Origin: Allobosea sp. CRIB-10
Lineage (GTDB): Bacteria; Pseudomonadota; Alphaproteobacteria; Rhizobiales; Beijerinckiaceae
Direction of reading: 5' to 3'
Length of the DNA stretch: 64,000 bases
NCBI RefSeq assembly: GCF_900112185.1
Contig: NZ_FOKP01000008.1
Span: 124,001-188,000 of the forward strand
Shown here: positions 1-9,013 of the stretch, piece by piece
Layout of the letters: each line of letters begins with the position of its first letter
How positions within the stretch are numbered: the first letter of the stretch is position 1
Translations under genes and position numbers: made by a program
The notes under the pieces: generated by a model
What the model saw: only the letters and a program-made list of their open reading frames with translations
Told to the model about the DNA's origin: nothing
Databases searched by the model: none

Positions 1-951
1 CATCACGACCTTGCCCGTGACACCGGCGTCATCGTCGCGCCGTCCGATACGGTTGCGGTCGCCGATGCGATCGTGCGTGTTTTTATCGCCAATGGCGACC
101 GCACCAACCGCAACAAGGCGCGCCTGAAATACGTGCTCGACGCCTGGGGCTTCGACAAGTTCCTCGCCGCCGTCGAGGAGACGCTCGGCCGTCGGCTGGT
201 CCGGGTCGACGCCGCCTTCGTCAAGCCGCGGCCAGTCTATGACCGCCTCGCCCATATCGGCGTGCACCCACAGCTTCAGCCGGGCCTCAACTGGATCGGC
301 GTCGCGCTGCCGGTCGGCAAGCTCACAGTCGCGCAGATGCGGACCATCGCGGCGATCGCGCAGCAATGCGGCGACGGCGATATCCGCCTCACCGTCTGGC
401 AGAACCTGCTGATCTCCGGCGTGCCGAACGCCAGGGTCGACGACGTCATCGCCAACCTGAAGGCGACCGGCCTCTCGGCCGAGACCTCGCTGCTCCGCGC
501 CGGCCTGATTGCCTGCACCGGCGCGACCGGCTGCAAGTTTGCTGCCGCCCACACCAAGGAGGATGCGCTCGCCATCGCCGCCCATTGCGAGCCGCGGATC
601 ACGCTGGAGCAGCCGGTGAACATCCACCTGACCGGCTGCCATCATTCCTGCGCCCAGCATTATATCGGCGATCTCGGCCTGATCGGCGCCAAGGTGTCGG
701 TGAACGAGGAGGGCGATACCGTGCCGGGCTACGACCTCCTGGTCGGCGGCGGCTATGGCGTCGATGGCGGCATGGCCCGGCCCTTCCGCGAAAAGGTCAA
801 GGCAGAGGACGCGCCGGCTCTGGTCGAGGCGATCCTGCGGACCTGGCAGACCCATCGCGCTGCGCCCGATGAAAGCTTCGTCGCCTTCGCCCGCCGCCAC
901 GAGATCGCGGCGCTGCAGGCGCTGGTCGCTGAGACGGGAGAAGCGGCATGA
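1..951 (+). CDS. nirA: Siroheme nitrite/sulfite reductase, NirA family (5' end outside window)
   Basis: C-terminal ~316 residues of a siroheme/[4Fe-4S] reductase; the frame is open to the left edge, so the start and N-terminal half are missing. The cluster/siroheme ligands are visible as two cysteine pairs, C-x5-C (CTGATGC, codons at 514 and 532) and C-x3-C (CHHSC, codons at 637 and 649). Family knowledge: such enzymes carry out six-electron reduction of nitrite to ammonia or sulfite to sulfide in the cytoplasm. The stop overlaps the ATG of the next gene (ATGA at 948-951), so the two are translationally coupled and the product very likely takes electrons from that flavoprotein. Nitrite is preferred from NirA-type similarity; sulfite cannot be excluded. 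Confidence 0.88.
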   Translation, partial: HHDLARDTGVIVAPSDTVAVADAIVRVFIANGDRTNRNKARLKYVLDAWGFDKFLAAVEETLGRRLVRVDAAFVKPRPVYDRLAHIGVHPQLQPGLNWIGVALPVGKLTVAQMRTIAAIAQQCGDGDIRLTVWQNLLISGVPNARVDDVIANLKATGLSAETSLLRAGLIACTGATGCKFAAAHTKEDALAIAAHCEPRITLEQPVNIHLTGCHHSCAQHYIGDLGLIGAKVSVNEEGDTVPGYDLLVGGGYGVDGGMARPFREKVKAEDAPALVEAILRTWQTHRAAPDESFVAFARRHEIAALQALVAETGEAA

Positions 952-2531
952 CCGTGCAGACGCCGAACCCGATCGTTCAGGTCCTGCCGGAGACCGCGCC
1001 CTTCAGCGAGGAGCAGCGCTCCTGGCTCAACGGCTTCTTCGCCGGTCTGCTCTCGCTCGACAATGCCGGCGTCACCGCTTTGTCGCCGGCGGAGAATGCA
1101 GCGGTTATGGGCGATGCGGATGACGGCGCGCCCTGGCACGATCCGGCCATGGCGATCGCCGACCGCATGCAGCTCGCTGAAGGCAGGCCGCTGCCGCGCA
1201 GGCTCTTTGCCGCCATGGCCCAGCAGGATTGCGGCCAGTGCGGCTATGTCTGCGAGACCTATTCGGCCGCGATCGCCGAGGGCAAGGAAGGCCGGCTCAA
1301 TCTCTGCGCCCCCGGCGGCAAGGAGACGCTGCGCCAGCTCAAGGCGCTCATGGATGAAGGAGGCGCTGCCCCTGCGACTGCGCCAGTCGAGGCCACGCCC
1401 GCCGCTCCCGCCGGCCCGCTCGGCCGCTGCCGCGAGAACCCGGCGCTTGCCACCTTCCTGTCGCGCCGCAAGCTCAATGGCGAGGGCTCGGAGAAGGAGA
1501 CCTGGCATGTCGAGTTCGACCTGAGCGAAAGCGGGCTCGACTACATCGTCGGCGACGCCTTCGGCATCGTCGCGCAGAACGATCCGCGCCTCGTCGATGC
1601 GGTGATCGCCCTGCTCGGCGCGCGGCCCGACGCCGATCTCGGCGGCAAGGCCTTGCGCGAAAAACTGCTGGCCGATTGCGCGCTCGGGCCCGCTCCGGAT
1701 GCGCTGTTCCAGCTGATCTCCTATGTCACCGGCGGCGAGACCCGCCAGAAGGCCAAGCGCCTCGCGGCAGGCGAGGACCCGGATGGCGATCTCGACCGGC
1801 TCGACGTGCTCGGCACGCTGCACAAGTTTTCCGGTGCACGGCTCTCGCCCGAGGCCTTCGTCGAGGCGCTCGACCCGCTGCAGCCGCGGCTCTACTCGAT
1901 CTCGTCCTCGTTCAACGCCACGCCCGGCCGCATCTCGCTGACCGTCGATACGGTCCGCTACAAGATCGGCAGCCGTCCGCGCTGGGGCGTCGCATCCACC
2001 TTCCTCGGCGAGCGTGTCCAGCCCGGCGACAAGGTACCGGTCTATGTTCAGCGCGCCCATGGCTTCGGCTTGCCGGCGAACCCGGAGACGCCGGTGATCA
2101 TGTGCGGCCCCGGTACCGGCATCGCGCCCTTCCGCGCCTTCCTGCACGACCGCAAGGCGACTGGTGCCAAGGGGAAGAACTGGCTCTTCTTCGGCCATCA
2201 GCGCCGCGCCTCGGACTTCTTCTACGAGGACGAACTCAATGCGATGAAGCAGGAGGGTGTGCTCACTGGCCTCACCCTCGCCTGGTCGCGCGACGGCAAG
2301 GACAAGATCTACGTCCAGGATCGCATGCGCGAGCGCGGCGCCGAGCTCTTCGCCTGGCTGGAACAGGGCGCGCACTTCTATGTCTGCGGCGATGCCAAAC
2401 GCATGGCCAAGGATGTCGAACGAGCCATGGTCGACGTCGTCGCCGAGCACGGCATGCTCTCGGCCGACGAGGCTGTCGCCTATGTCGCGGCGCTGAAGAA
2501 GGCAGGGCGCTACCAGGCCGACGTCTACTAA
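948..2531 (+). CDS. Sulfite/nitrite reductase flavoprotein (CysJ-like, FAD/NADPH domains, N-terminal Fe-S motif)
   Basis: A 527-residue NADPH-dependent diflavin-type reductase lacking the FMN flavodoxin domain. In its place the N-terminus has a cysteine motif C95-x2-C98-x3-C102-x17-C120 followed by PGG, like the RnfB-type Fe-S domain. The FAD-binding RLYSIS motif lies near residue 316, the NADPH-binding GPGTGIAPFRAF near 388, and the family C-terminus RYQADVY is present. It probably passes electrons from NADPH through FAD and the Fe-S centre to the siroheme subunit encoded just upstream, with which it overlaps by 4 bp. The Fe-S centre standing in for FMN is inferred from the motif only. Confidence 0.88.
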   Translation: MTVQTPNPIVQVLPETAPFSEEQRSWLNGFFAGLLSLDNAGVTALSPAENAAVMGDADDGAPWHDPAMAIADRMQLAEGRPLPRRLFAAMAQQDCGQCGYVCETYSAAIAEGKEGRLNLCAPGGKETLRQLKALMDEGGAAPATAPVEATPAAPAGPLGRCRENPALATFLSRRKLNGEGSEKETWHVEFDLSESGLDYIVGDAFGIVAQNDPRLVDAVIALLGARPDADLGGKALREKLLADCALGPAPDALFQLISYVTGGETRQKAKRLAAGEDPDGDLDRLDVLGTLHKFSGARLSPEAFVEALDPLQPRLYSISSSFNATPGRISLTVDTVRYKIGSRPRWGVASTFLGERVQPGDKVPVYVQRAHGFGLPANPETPVIMCGPGTGIAPFRAFLHDRKATGAKGKNWLFFGHQRRASDFFYEDELNAMKQEGVLTGLTLAWSRDGKDKIYVQDRMRERGAELFAWLEQGAHFYVCGDAKRMAKDVERAMVDVVAEHGMLSADEAVAYVAALKKAGRYQADVY

Positions 2532-2634
2532 AGCATTTTTGAGCGAAGTGGACACCGGTTCGCGTAAAGAAAATGCGATAAAACAAGGGCCTAGAGCGAT
2601 TTCGCGATGCGAAGAATTGCGGAAATGTTCTAGA
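2531..2634. repeat. Rhizobiales-type intergenic repeat
   Basis: The stretch after the reductase stop, containing AGCGAAGTGGACACCGGTTC and TAGAGCGATTTCGCGATGCG, resembles an intergenic repeat I remember as common in Rhizobiales genomes. No second copy is seen in this window, so the repeat status rests on memory. The rest of 2635-2805 shows no gene; it should hold the promoter of the NRPS-like gene. Confidence 0.5.
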
Positions 2635-2805
2635 GATTTGGTTTCCCACGCGCTCTACGCCTGAGTGTACTCGGCGCCTGCTCGGCTTTCGCGCGGGAAC
2701 AACCCGTCGCAACGTCCTAACGCAATCTACATCTCTCGCCGCTTAAAGATCCGGGTCTCGCTCGGGCGGTTCAGCCTTGCGGTGTCTGGTTGGGGGAAGC
2801 GGATC

Positions 2806-5800
2806 ATGCACGCCATCGTCGGGCGCGGTGCCGGAAAGCTCGCGGGTGCCGTGGAGCCGTCGCTCCTGCGCGACGAACTGCTCGGCGAGATCTTCGAGGC
2901 TTCGGCCAGGCGGACTCCCGACCACATTGCCATCATCTTCGGCGCCGAGCGTATCAGCTATGCCGAGCTCGACGCCCGCGCCGACAAGGTGTCGCGCGCG
3001 TTGCGGGCGCGCGGCGTCGCGGCCGGCGTCTTCGTCGGCCTGTGGATGTCCCGCTCGCTCGACCTGCATGTCGCGCTGCTCGGCATCCTCAAGGCCGGCG
3101 CGGCCTATATCCCCTTCGATGCCGACGCTCCGCCTGAGCGCATCGGCGAATGCCTCGCCGATTGCGCGGCGCAGGTCATCGTCATCGACGACGCCACCCG
3201 CGCCAGGCTCGACCGGGACTTGCCGGCCGAGGCCGTGAGCTGCCGCGAGCTGATCGCTGCCGGCGCCGATGCTCCACCGGTCGACCCGCGCGCCGATGGC
3301 GTGACGCCGGCGAGCCCGGCCTATGCGATCTACACCTCGGGTTCGACCGGCAAGCCCAAGGGCATCGTCATCGCCCACAGCAACATCTGCCACTATCTGC
3401 GCTCGTCTAACCTCGTCTATGGCATGGCGGCGGACGACGTTTCCTTCCAGGGCGCCTCGGTCGCCTTCGATCTCTCGCTGGAGGAGATTTTCGTCCCCTA
3501 TCTCGTCGGCGCGACGCTCTGGGTCGCCTCGGCGCAGGTGCTGGGCGAAGTCGAGCGGCTGCCTTCCTTGATGGCCGAGGCCGGCATCACCGTGCTCGAC
3601 ACCGTGCCGACGCTGCTCGCGATGATGCCGCAGGACATTCCGAGCCTGCGCATCATCATCCTCGGCGGCGAGGCCTGCCCGCCCGCCGTCCGCCAGCGCT
3701 GGTGCCGGCCGGGCCGCAAGGTCTTCAACTCCTACGGGCCGACCGAGGCCACCGTCGTCGCCACCGTCGACGAGGTCACGCCGGACGAGGCGGTGACCAT
3801 CGGCGTGCCGATCCCGAACTACACCTGCTATGTCGTCGACGAGGAGATGCGAATCGTCGGCCCCGGCACCGAGGGCGAATTGCTGATCGGCGGCCCCGGC
3901 GTCGCCGCCGGCTATCTCGGCCGCCCCGAGCTCACCGCCGAGAAATTCATCGCCAACCCCTTCGGCGGCGACGGCAGCGACCCGGTGCTCTATCGCTCGG
4001 GCGATGCCGTCAGCGTCTCCGAGAAGGGCAAGATCCTCTTCCACGGCCGCATCGACGATCAGGTCAAGCTGCGCGGCTTCCGGCTCGAGCTCGGCGAGAT
4101 CGAGGCGAGGCTCTGCGACCTGCCCGGCATCTCGCAGGCGACCGTGGTGCTGCGCCGCGACGACGGCATCGACCGGCTCGTCGCCTTCGTGGTGCCGGAG
4201 GCCGGGAGCGCCTTCGACCGTGCCGCCGTGCGCGCCGCGCTGAAGGAGACCCTGCCGCCCTATATGGTGCCCTCGCATTTCGAGGAGATGGCGAGCCTGC
4301 CGCGCCTGACCTCGGGCAAGGCCGACCGCAAGGCGCTGAAGGCGGCGCCGCTGACGCTGGCGGCCTCGACCGAGGAGCAGGAGGAGCCGCAGAGCGCGAC
4401 CGAAGCGGCTTTGCTCGACGCCGCCAAGCCGCTCTTCCCGGGCCAAACGATCGGGTTCGAGGCCGATTTCTTCGCCGATCTCGGCGGCCATTCGCTGCTG
4501 GCCGCCACGTTCCTCGCCGGCGTGCGCGCCAATCCCGCCTTGCCGAGCGTCACGCTGGAGGACGTCTACAGCCTGCGCACCCTGCGCGCGATCGCCGCCC
4601 GGCTCGACGAGCGCGAGCAGGCCAATGCAGGCAGGCCGGCGCGCGATCTGTCCTTCGAGCCGCCGCCGCTGCGCCGTCGCCTGCTCTGCGGGCTCGCGCA
4701 GCTCGCCTGCATGCCGATGCTGCTGCTGGCGCTGACCGGGCCCTGGCTCACGATCTACGTGATCTATGAGCTGATCACCTCGGACGGGCGCATCGAGCTG
4801 CGCGAAATCCTGATGATGATGGGCATCTATGCGCTCGTCACGCTGTCGGTCATGCTCGCCGGCATCGTCGGCAAGCGGCTGGTGCTCTGGCGCACGCAGC
4901 CGGGCCGCTATCCGCTCTGGGGCGTCTATTTCTTCCGCTGGTGGCTTGCCCGCCAGTTCACCTCGATGATCCATCTCGGGCTGATGCAGGGCACGCCGCT
5001 GGCGAGCCTCGCCATGCGCCTGCTCGGCGCCAAAGTCGGCAAGGGCGTCTTCGTCAGCGGCTTCGAGGCCGGCGCGATCGACCTTCTGGAGATCGGCGAC
5101 GATGTCACGCTCGGCGGCAAGCTCAGCCTCGCCAATGCCGAGGTGATCGGCAACGAGCTGGTGATCGGCACGATCACGATCGGCAAGGACGCCTATATCG
5201 GCACGTCCTGCGCCATCGGCCACGACACGGTGATCGGCGAAGGCGCCGAGCTCGCCGACCTGACCGCGCTCGCCGCCGGCAGCCGCGTCGGCGCCTTCAA
5301 GCATTGGGACGGCTCGCCCGGCCGCCATATCGGCACGGTCGATCCTGCCGCCTGGCCGCAGCCGGCACCGAAACCCTCGCTGCCGGTCCGGGCGCTGCAG
5401 GGCGTCTTTTTTGCCGCCATGCTGGTGCTGATGCCGGCGCTGGCGCTGCTGCCGATCTTCCCGGCCTTCGTCATCCTCGACCGGTTCGACGGGCCGCTGC
5501 AGGAGCTGGTCGGCATCGATTACCGCTGGGTCCTGCCGGTCATCGCCTGGCCGACTGCGATGGTGCTGATGCTCGGCACCGTCCTGTTCGTCACCGCGAT
5601 CCGCTGGCTGGTGCAGCCGCGCTCGATCGAGGGCACGCATGCCATCGCCTCCGGCTACGGCCTGCGCAAATGGACCGTGGGCCTCGCCTCGGAAGTGATG
5701 CTCCAGAGCCTGTCCTCGTTGTTCTCGACCATCTATATGCGGCTCTGGTACCGGATGATGGGCGCGAAGATCGGCAAGGACACCGAGATCGCCACCAATT

Positions 5801-6801
5801 TCGCCGGTCGCTACGACATGATCGAGATCGGCGATCGCTGCTTCGTCGCCGACGAGGTCGTGCTCGGCGACGAAGACGTCCGCCGCGGCTGGATGACGGC
5901 CAAGCCGGTGCGCACGGGCGACCAGGTCTTCATCGGCAATGATGCGGTGGTGCCGCCCGGCGCCTTCCTGCCATCAGGCTCGCTGCTCGGCATCAAGTCG
6001 AAGCCGCCGGCCGATGTCGCGATGCAGCCCGGCGAGACCCGTTTCGGCAGCCCGCCGATCCTCTTGCCCTCGCGCCAGCGCTTCGACGATGCCGACATCG
6101 CAAAAACCTTCCGGCCGCCGCTCTGGCGCCGCATCCTGCGTGCCGTCTTCGAACTGTTCAGCGCCTCGATGCCGACGATGATGTTCATCACCATCGGCAC
6201 CATCACCGCCGAGCTCTTCCTCTTCCCCGCCCTTGAAAGCGCCCGAGGCTGGGGCGAGTTCGCCCCGGTCTTCATCGCCTGCGCGGTCGGCACCTCGATC
6301 GCCCTGGCGAGCGCCGTGCTGCTGGTGAAATGGCTGCTGATGGGCGTCTACCGGCCCGGAAATCGCGGCCTCTGGTCGTGGTGGGCGCTGCGCACCGAGG
6401 CGATGACGACGCTCTATTGGGGCACTGCCGGCGCGATCCTGCTCAATGCGCTGCGCGGCACGCCGATGTTGCCCTGGGTGATGCGCCTGTTCGGCGTGAA
6501 GATCGGCCAGGGCGTCTATCTCGACTCGACCGACATCACCGAGTTCGACTGCGTCAGCATCGGCGACCATGCCGCGATCAACGCCACCGCCAATCTCCAG
6601 ACCCATCTCTTCGAGGACCGGGTGATGAAGGTCGGCCACATCGAGATCGGCCGCGGCTGCGTCCTCGGCGCGCTGACCACGGTGCTCTACGACACCCGCG
6701 TCGGCGACCACGCCCGGCTCGGCCTGCTCACCATCGTCATGAAGGGCGAGGCGATTCCGGCAGGGACCGAATGGGCCGGCGCGCCCGCAGCGCCGGCGTG
6801 A
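2806..6801 (+). CDS. Pls/PosA-type single-module NRPS-like protein with three membrane-linked hexapeptide domains
   Basis: A 1331-residue protein; the ATG at 2806 is chosen because GGGGGAAG sits just upstream and the adenylation domain begins ~30 residues later. Order: adenylation domain (YTSGSTGKPKG ~176, GEACPP, SYGPTEATV, YRSGD, SGKADRKAL ~503), carrier domain (GGHSLL, phosphopantetheine Ser563), then three rounds of hydrophobic helices followed by left-handed beta-helix hexapeptide repeats (~740-825, ~985-1062, ~1228-1316). The substrate pocket begins FDLSLEEIF with Asp222 at the position that binds an amino acid's alpha-amine. There is no condensation or thioesterase domain. It resembles proteins annotated Pls/PosA family with the C-terminal NRPS_term domain. 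An amino acid is probably loaded and used at the membrane; product unknown. Confidence 0.85.
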   Translation: MHAIVGRGAGKLAGAVEPSLLRDELLGEIFEASARRTPDHIAIIFGAERISYAELDARADKVSRALRARGVAAGVFVGLWMSRSLDLHVALLGILKAGAAYIPFDADAPPERIGECLADCAAQVIVIDDATRARLDRDLPAEAVSCRELIAAGADAPPVDPRADGVTPASPAYAIYTSGSTGKPKGIVIAHSNICHYLRSSNLVYGMAADDVSFQGASVAFDLSLEEIFVPYLVGATLWVASAQVLGEVERLPSLMAEAGITVLDTVPTLLAMMPQDIPSLRIIILGGEACPPAVRQRWCRPGRKVFNSYGPTEATVVATVDEVTPDEAVTIGVPIPNYTCYVVDEEMRIVGPGTEGELLIGGPGVAAGYLGRPELTAEKFIANPFGGDGSDPVLYRSGDAVSVSEKGKILFHGRIDDQVKLRGFRLELGEIEARLCDLPGISQATVVLRRDDGIDRLVAFVVPEAGSAFDRAAVRAALKETLPPYMVPSHFEEMASLPRLTSGKADRKALKAAPLTLAASTEEQEEPQSATEAALLDAAKPLFPGQTIGFEADFFADLGGHSLLAATFLAGVRANPALPSVTLEDVYSLRTLRAIAARLDEREQANAGRPARDLSFEPPPLRRRLLCGLAQLACMPMLLLALTGPWLTIYVIYELITSDGRIELREILMMMGIYALVTLSVMLAGIVGKRLVLWRTQPGRYPLWGVYFFRWWLARQFTSMIHLGLMQGTPLASLAMRLLGAKVGKGVFVSGFEAGAIDLLEIGDDVTLGGKLSLANAEVIGNELVIGTITIGKDAYIGTSCAIGHDTVIGEGAELADLTALAAGSRVGAFKHWDGSPGRHIGTVDPAAWPQPAPKPSLPVRALQGVFFAAMLVLMPALALLPIFPAFVILDRFDGPLQELVGIDYRWVLPVIAWPTAMVLMLGTVLFVTAIRWLVQPRSIEGTHAIASGYGLRKWTVGLASEVMLQSLSSLFSTIYMRLWYRMMGAKIGKDTEIATNFAGRYDMIEIGDRCFVADEVVLGDEDVRRGWMTAKPVRTGDQVFIGNDAVVPPGAFLPSGSLLGIKSKPPADVAMQPGETRFGSPPILLPSRQRFDDADIAKTFRPPLWRRILRAVFELFSASMPTMMFITIGTITAELFLFPALESARGWGEFAPVFIACAVGTSIALASAVLLVKWLLMGVYRPGNRGLWSWWALRTEAMTTLYWGTAGAILLNALRGTPMLPWVMRLFGVKIGQGVYLDSTDITEFDCVSIGDHAAINATANLQTHLFEDRVMKVGHIEIGRGCVLGALTTVLYDTRVGDHARLGLLTIVMKGEAIPAGTEWAGAPAAPA

Positions 6802-6938
6802 GGGGATAGCGTTCAGCGGAAGCACCTGGCATGGCCAGCCTTGTCGGGCAGGCCTCGCTCGGCTTCGTGATTGCGTTGATCAACGCAGGTTTGGACAGCG
6901 CTGCCAAACGGCGCCTCAAAATCAACCACTTCAGGAAG

Positions 6939-7012
6939 TGGCTGGGGGACTAGGATTCGAACCTAGACAACCAGAGTCAGAGTCTGGGGTCCTACCGTTA
7001 GACGATCCCCCA
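6939..7012 (-). tRNA. tRNA-Gln (anticodon CTG)
   Basis: Read on the minus strand: 7-bp acceptor TGGGGGA/TCCCCCA, G discriminator, encoded CCA at 6939-6941, T-loop GGTTCGAATCC and anticodon loop CTCTGAC (CTG, reads CAG). The neighbouring stretches 6802-6938 and 7013-7202 show no gene. Confidence 0.95.
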
Positions 7013-7202
7013 ACGGGCGCGTTGTCTGCGACGCGTCGGATGGCGGCGATCTAAACAACCTCGCGCCCGGTTGCAAGCCTTCTGTGACGATTTCGACATG
7101 CAAGGCGTTCACGGCGCCTTGCATGACGCCTCGGGAGCGTCGCCAACGCCGTGCCCCACGGTGTCTGCACCGCGGAAACATCTCAGTGTCCGTTTGAAAC
7201 TC

Positions 7203-7254
7203 AGCCCTCATCCTGAGGAGCGATCTTAGGATCGCGTTTCGAAGGATGAGGGCT
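7203..7254. repeat. 52-bp palindromic intergenic repeat (CCTCATCCTGAGGAG family)
   Basis: Starts AGCCCTCATCC and ends GGATGAGGGCT, with an inner hairpin (GCGATC..GATCGC). It shares CCCTCATCCTGAGGAG and CGAAGGATG with the element at 57831-57967. It lies 22 bp beyond the glpK stop and could act as that gene's 3' hairpin. The family is common in Rhizobiales intergenic DNA (from memory). Confidence 0.75.
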
Positions 7255-7276
7255 CAAGGAGGTTCCGAACAAACTT

Positions 7277-8779
7277 TCAGCCCACAGTGAGCGTCCGCCT
7301 GACCGCGTCGCGCCAGCCGGCGACGTGGTTGCGGCGGGTCTCCTCGGCGAGGCTAGGGGAGAATCGCCGCTCCAGCCGCCAGCGATCGGCGAACTGCGTC
7401 GGCTCCGGCAGCAGGCCGGCGTCGAGGCCGGCGAGATAGGCGGCGCCCAGCGCGGTGGTCTCCAGTACCTGCGGCCGGTCGACCGGGGCGGCGAGGATGT
7501 CGGCGAGGCGCTGCATCGTCCAGTCGGAGGCGACCATGCCGCCATCGACGCGCAGCACCGTCTCGGCGCCATCCGCCTCCGGCCAGTCGGAGCGCATCGC
7601 CTCGAGCAAATCGAGCGTCTGGAAGCAGACCGAATCGAGCGCAGCGCGGGCGAATTCGCGCGGGCCGGTGTTGCGGGTCAGGCCGAACATGGCGCCGCGG
7701 GCATTGGCGTCCCAATGCGGCGCGCCGAGGCCGGTGAAGGCCGGGACCAGATAGACCTGCTGGCCAGGATCGGCATTGGCCGCGAGCGGGCCGCTGTCGG
7801 AGGCCTTCTCGATGATGCCGAGCCCGTCACGCAGCCATTGCACGGCGGCGCCGGCGATGAAGATCGAGCCTTCGAGCGCGTAGTGGCGCACGCCCTTGAG
7901 CTGGTAGGCGATGGTCGAGAGCAGGCGATTCTGCGAGGTGACGGCCCTGGTGCCGGTGTTGAGCAGCGCGAAGCAGCCGGTGCCATAGGTCGATTTCAGC
8001 ATGCCGGGCTCGAAGCAGGCCTGGCCGACGGTCGCCGCCTGCTGGTCGCCGGCGATGCCACGAATCGCGATCGCGCCGCCGAGCAGTCCGGGCTCGCTGT
8101 CGCCGAAATGGGCGGCGCAGTCGCGGACGTCAGGCAGCATCGCGGCGGGAATGTCGAGCAGCGCCAGCAGTTCCTCGTCCCAACGCCCCTTATGGATATC
8201 GAACAGCATGGTGCGCGAGGCGTTGGTCGCGTCTGTGGCATGGACGCGCCCGCCGGTCAGGCGCCAGAGCAGGAAGCTGTCGACCGTGCCGAAGGCGAGC
8301 TCGCCGCGGCGTGCTCGTTCACGGGCGCCGGGGACGTGGTCGAGGATCCAGGCGATCTTGGTGCCGGAGAAATAGGGATCGATGCGCAGCCCGGTGCGCT
8401 CGGTGACGAGCCTACCGTGTCCCTCCGCCTCCAGCGCTGCGCAGCGCTCGGCGGTGCGCCTGTCCTGCCAGACGATGGCGCGGTGGATCGCCTGACCGGT
8501 CTTGCGATCCCAGACCAGAGTCGTCTCGCGCTGGTTGGTGATGCCGATCGCCGCGACCTCCCCTGCCCGCGCCTCGGCGCGCGCCAACGCCTGCCGGCAG
8601 ACCGAGAGCGTGCTCTCCCAGAGATCCTCGGCCTCGTGCTCGACCCAGCCCGAAGCGGGATAATGCTGCGGGAATTCCTGCTGGGCGCTGGCGACCGGCT
8701 GCAGGTTCTCGTCGAACAGGATGGCGCGGGAAGACGTCGTGCCCTGGTCGATCGCCAGAATCATGCGCCGCGCCGCCAT
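7277..8779 (-). CDS. glpK: Glycerol kinase
   Basis: 500 residues, normal length for GlpK. Phosphorylates glycerol to sn-glycerol 3-phosphate with ATP in the cytoplasm. The FGGY-kinase ATP loop [13 protein letters not shown] (residues ~11-23), the [11 protein letters not shown] segment and the late [11 protein letters not shown] motif are all present. The start at 8779 is preceded by GGGAGAAA on the minus strand. No glpF, glpD or regulator gene lies nearby, so it appears to be a single transcription unit; the divergent ppx gene shares the 234-bp upstream region. Nothing unusual in the protein. Confidence 0.95.
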   Translation of the reverse strand: MAARRMILAIDQGTTSSRAILFDENLQPVASAQQEFPQHYPASGWVEHEAEDLWESTLSVCRQALARAEARAGEVAAIGITNQRETTLVWDRKTGQAIHRAIVWQDRRTAERCAALEAEGHGRLVTERTGLRIDPYFSGTKIAWILDHVPGARERARRGELAFGTVDSFLLWRLTGGRVHATDATNASRTMLFDIHKGRWDEELLALLDIPAAMLPDVRDCAAHFGDSEPGLLGGAIAIRGIAGDQQAATVGQACFEPGMLKSTYGTGCFALLNTGTRAVTSQNRLLSTIAYQLKGVRHYALEGSIFIAGAAVQWLRDGLGIIEKASDSGPLAANADPGQQVYLVPAFTGLGAPHWDANARGAMFGLTRNTGPREFARAALDSVCFQTLDLLEAMRSDWPEADGAETVLRVDGGMVASDWTMQRLADILAAPVDRPQVLETTALGAAYLAGLDAGLLPEPTQFADRWRLERRFSPSLAEETRRNHVAGWRDAVRRTLTVG

Positions 8780-9013
8780 GCCGTTTCTCCCGATTGGTCG
8801 CCGCCGGTTTCAAAAGGCCGGCCGGAACCGAGCTTTGCAGTGAAGATTGGGCTCACGCAAGCACAGCGGAGGCCCGCCGCAGTTTCGCCACAGGTTCTGC
8901 TTGGCAGGGGCCGCGTGCTGTTGTTACGCTGCCCTTCGAATGGAAACGTTCCAGTGTCGTGCTGGACTGTCGGCAGGCCACGATGACGGCCCTGACCGGC
9001 GAAGGGTTAGCAA

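Noticed and set aside
753-2555. 600-codon minus-strand frame opposite the flavoprotein gene
   Set aside because: Overlaps two clearly coding plus-strand genes and has no motif.
2743-5640. 965-codon open frame on the minus strand opposite the NRPS-like gene
   Set aside because: Shadow frame of a GC-rich coding region: acidic/basic dipeptide composition, no domain, no ribosome site.
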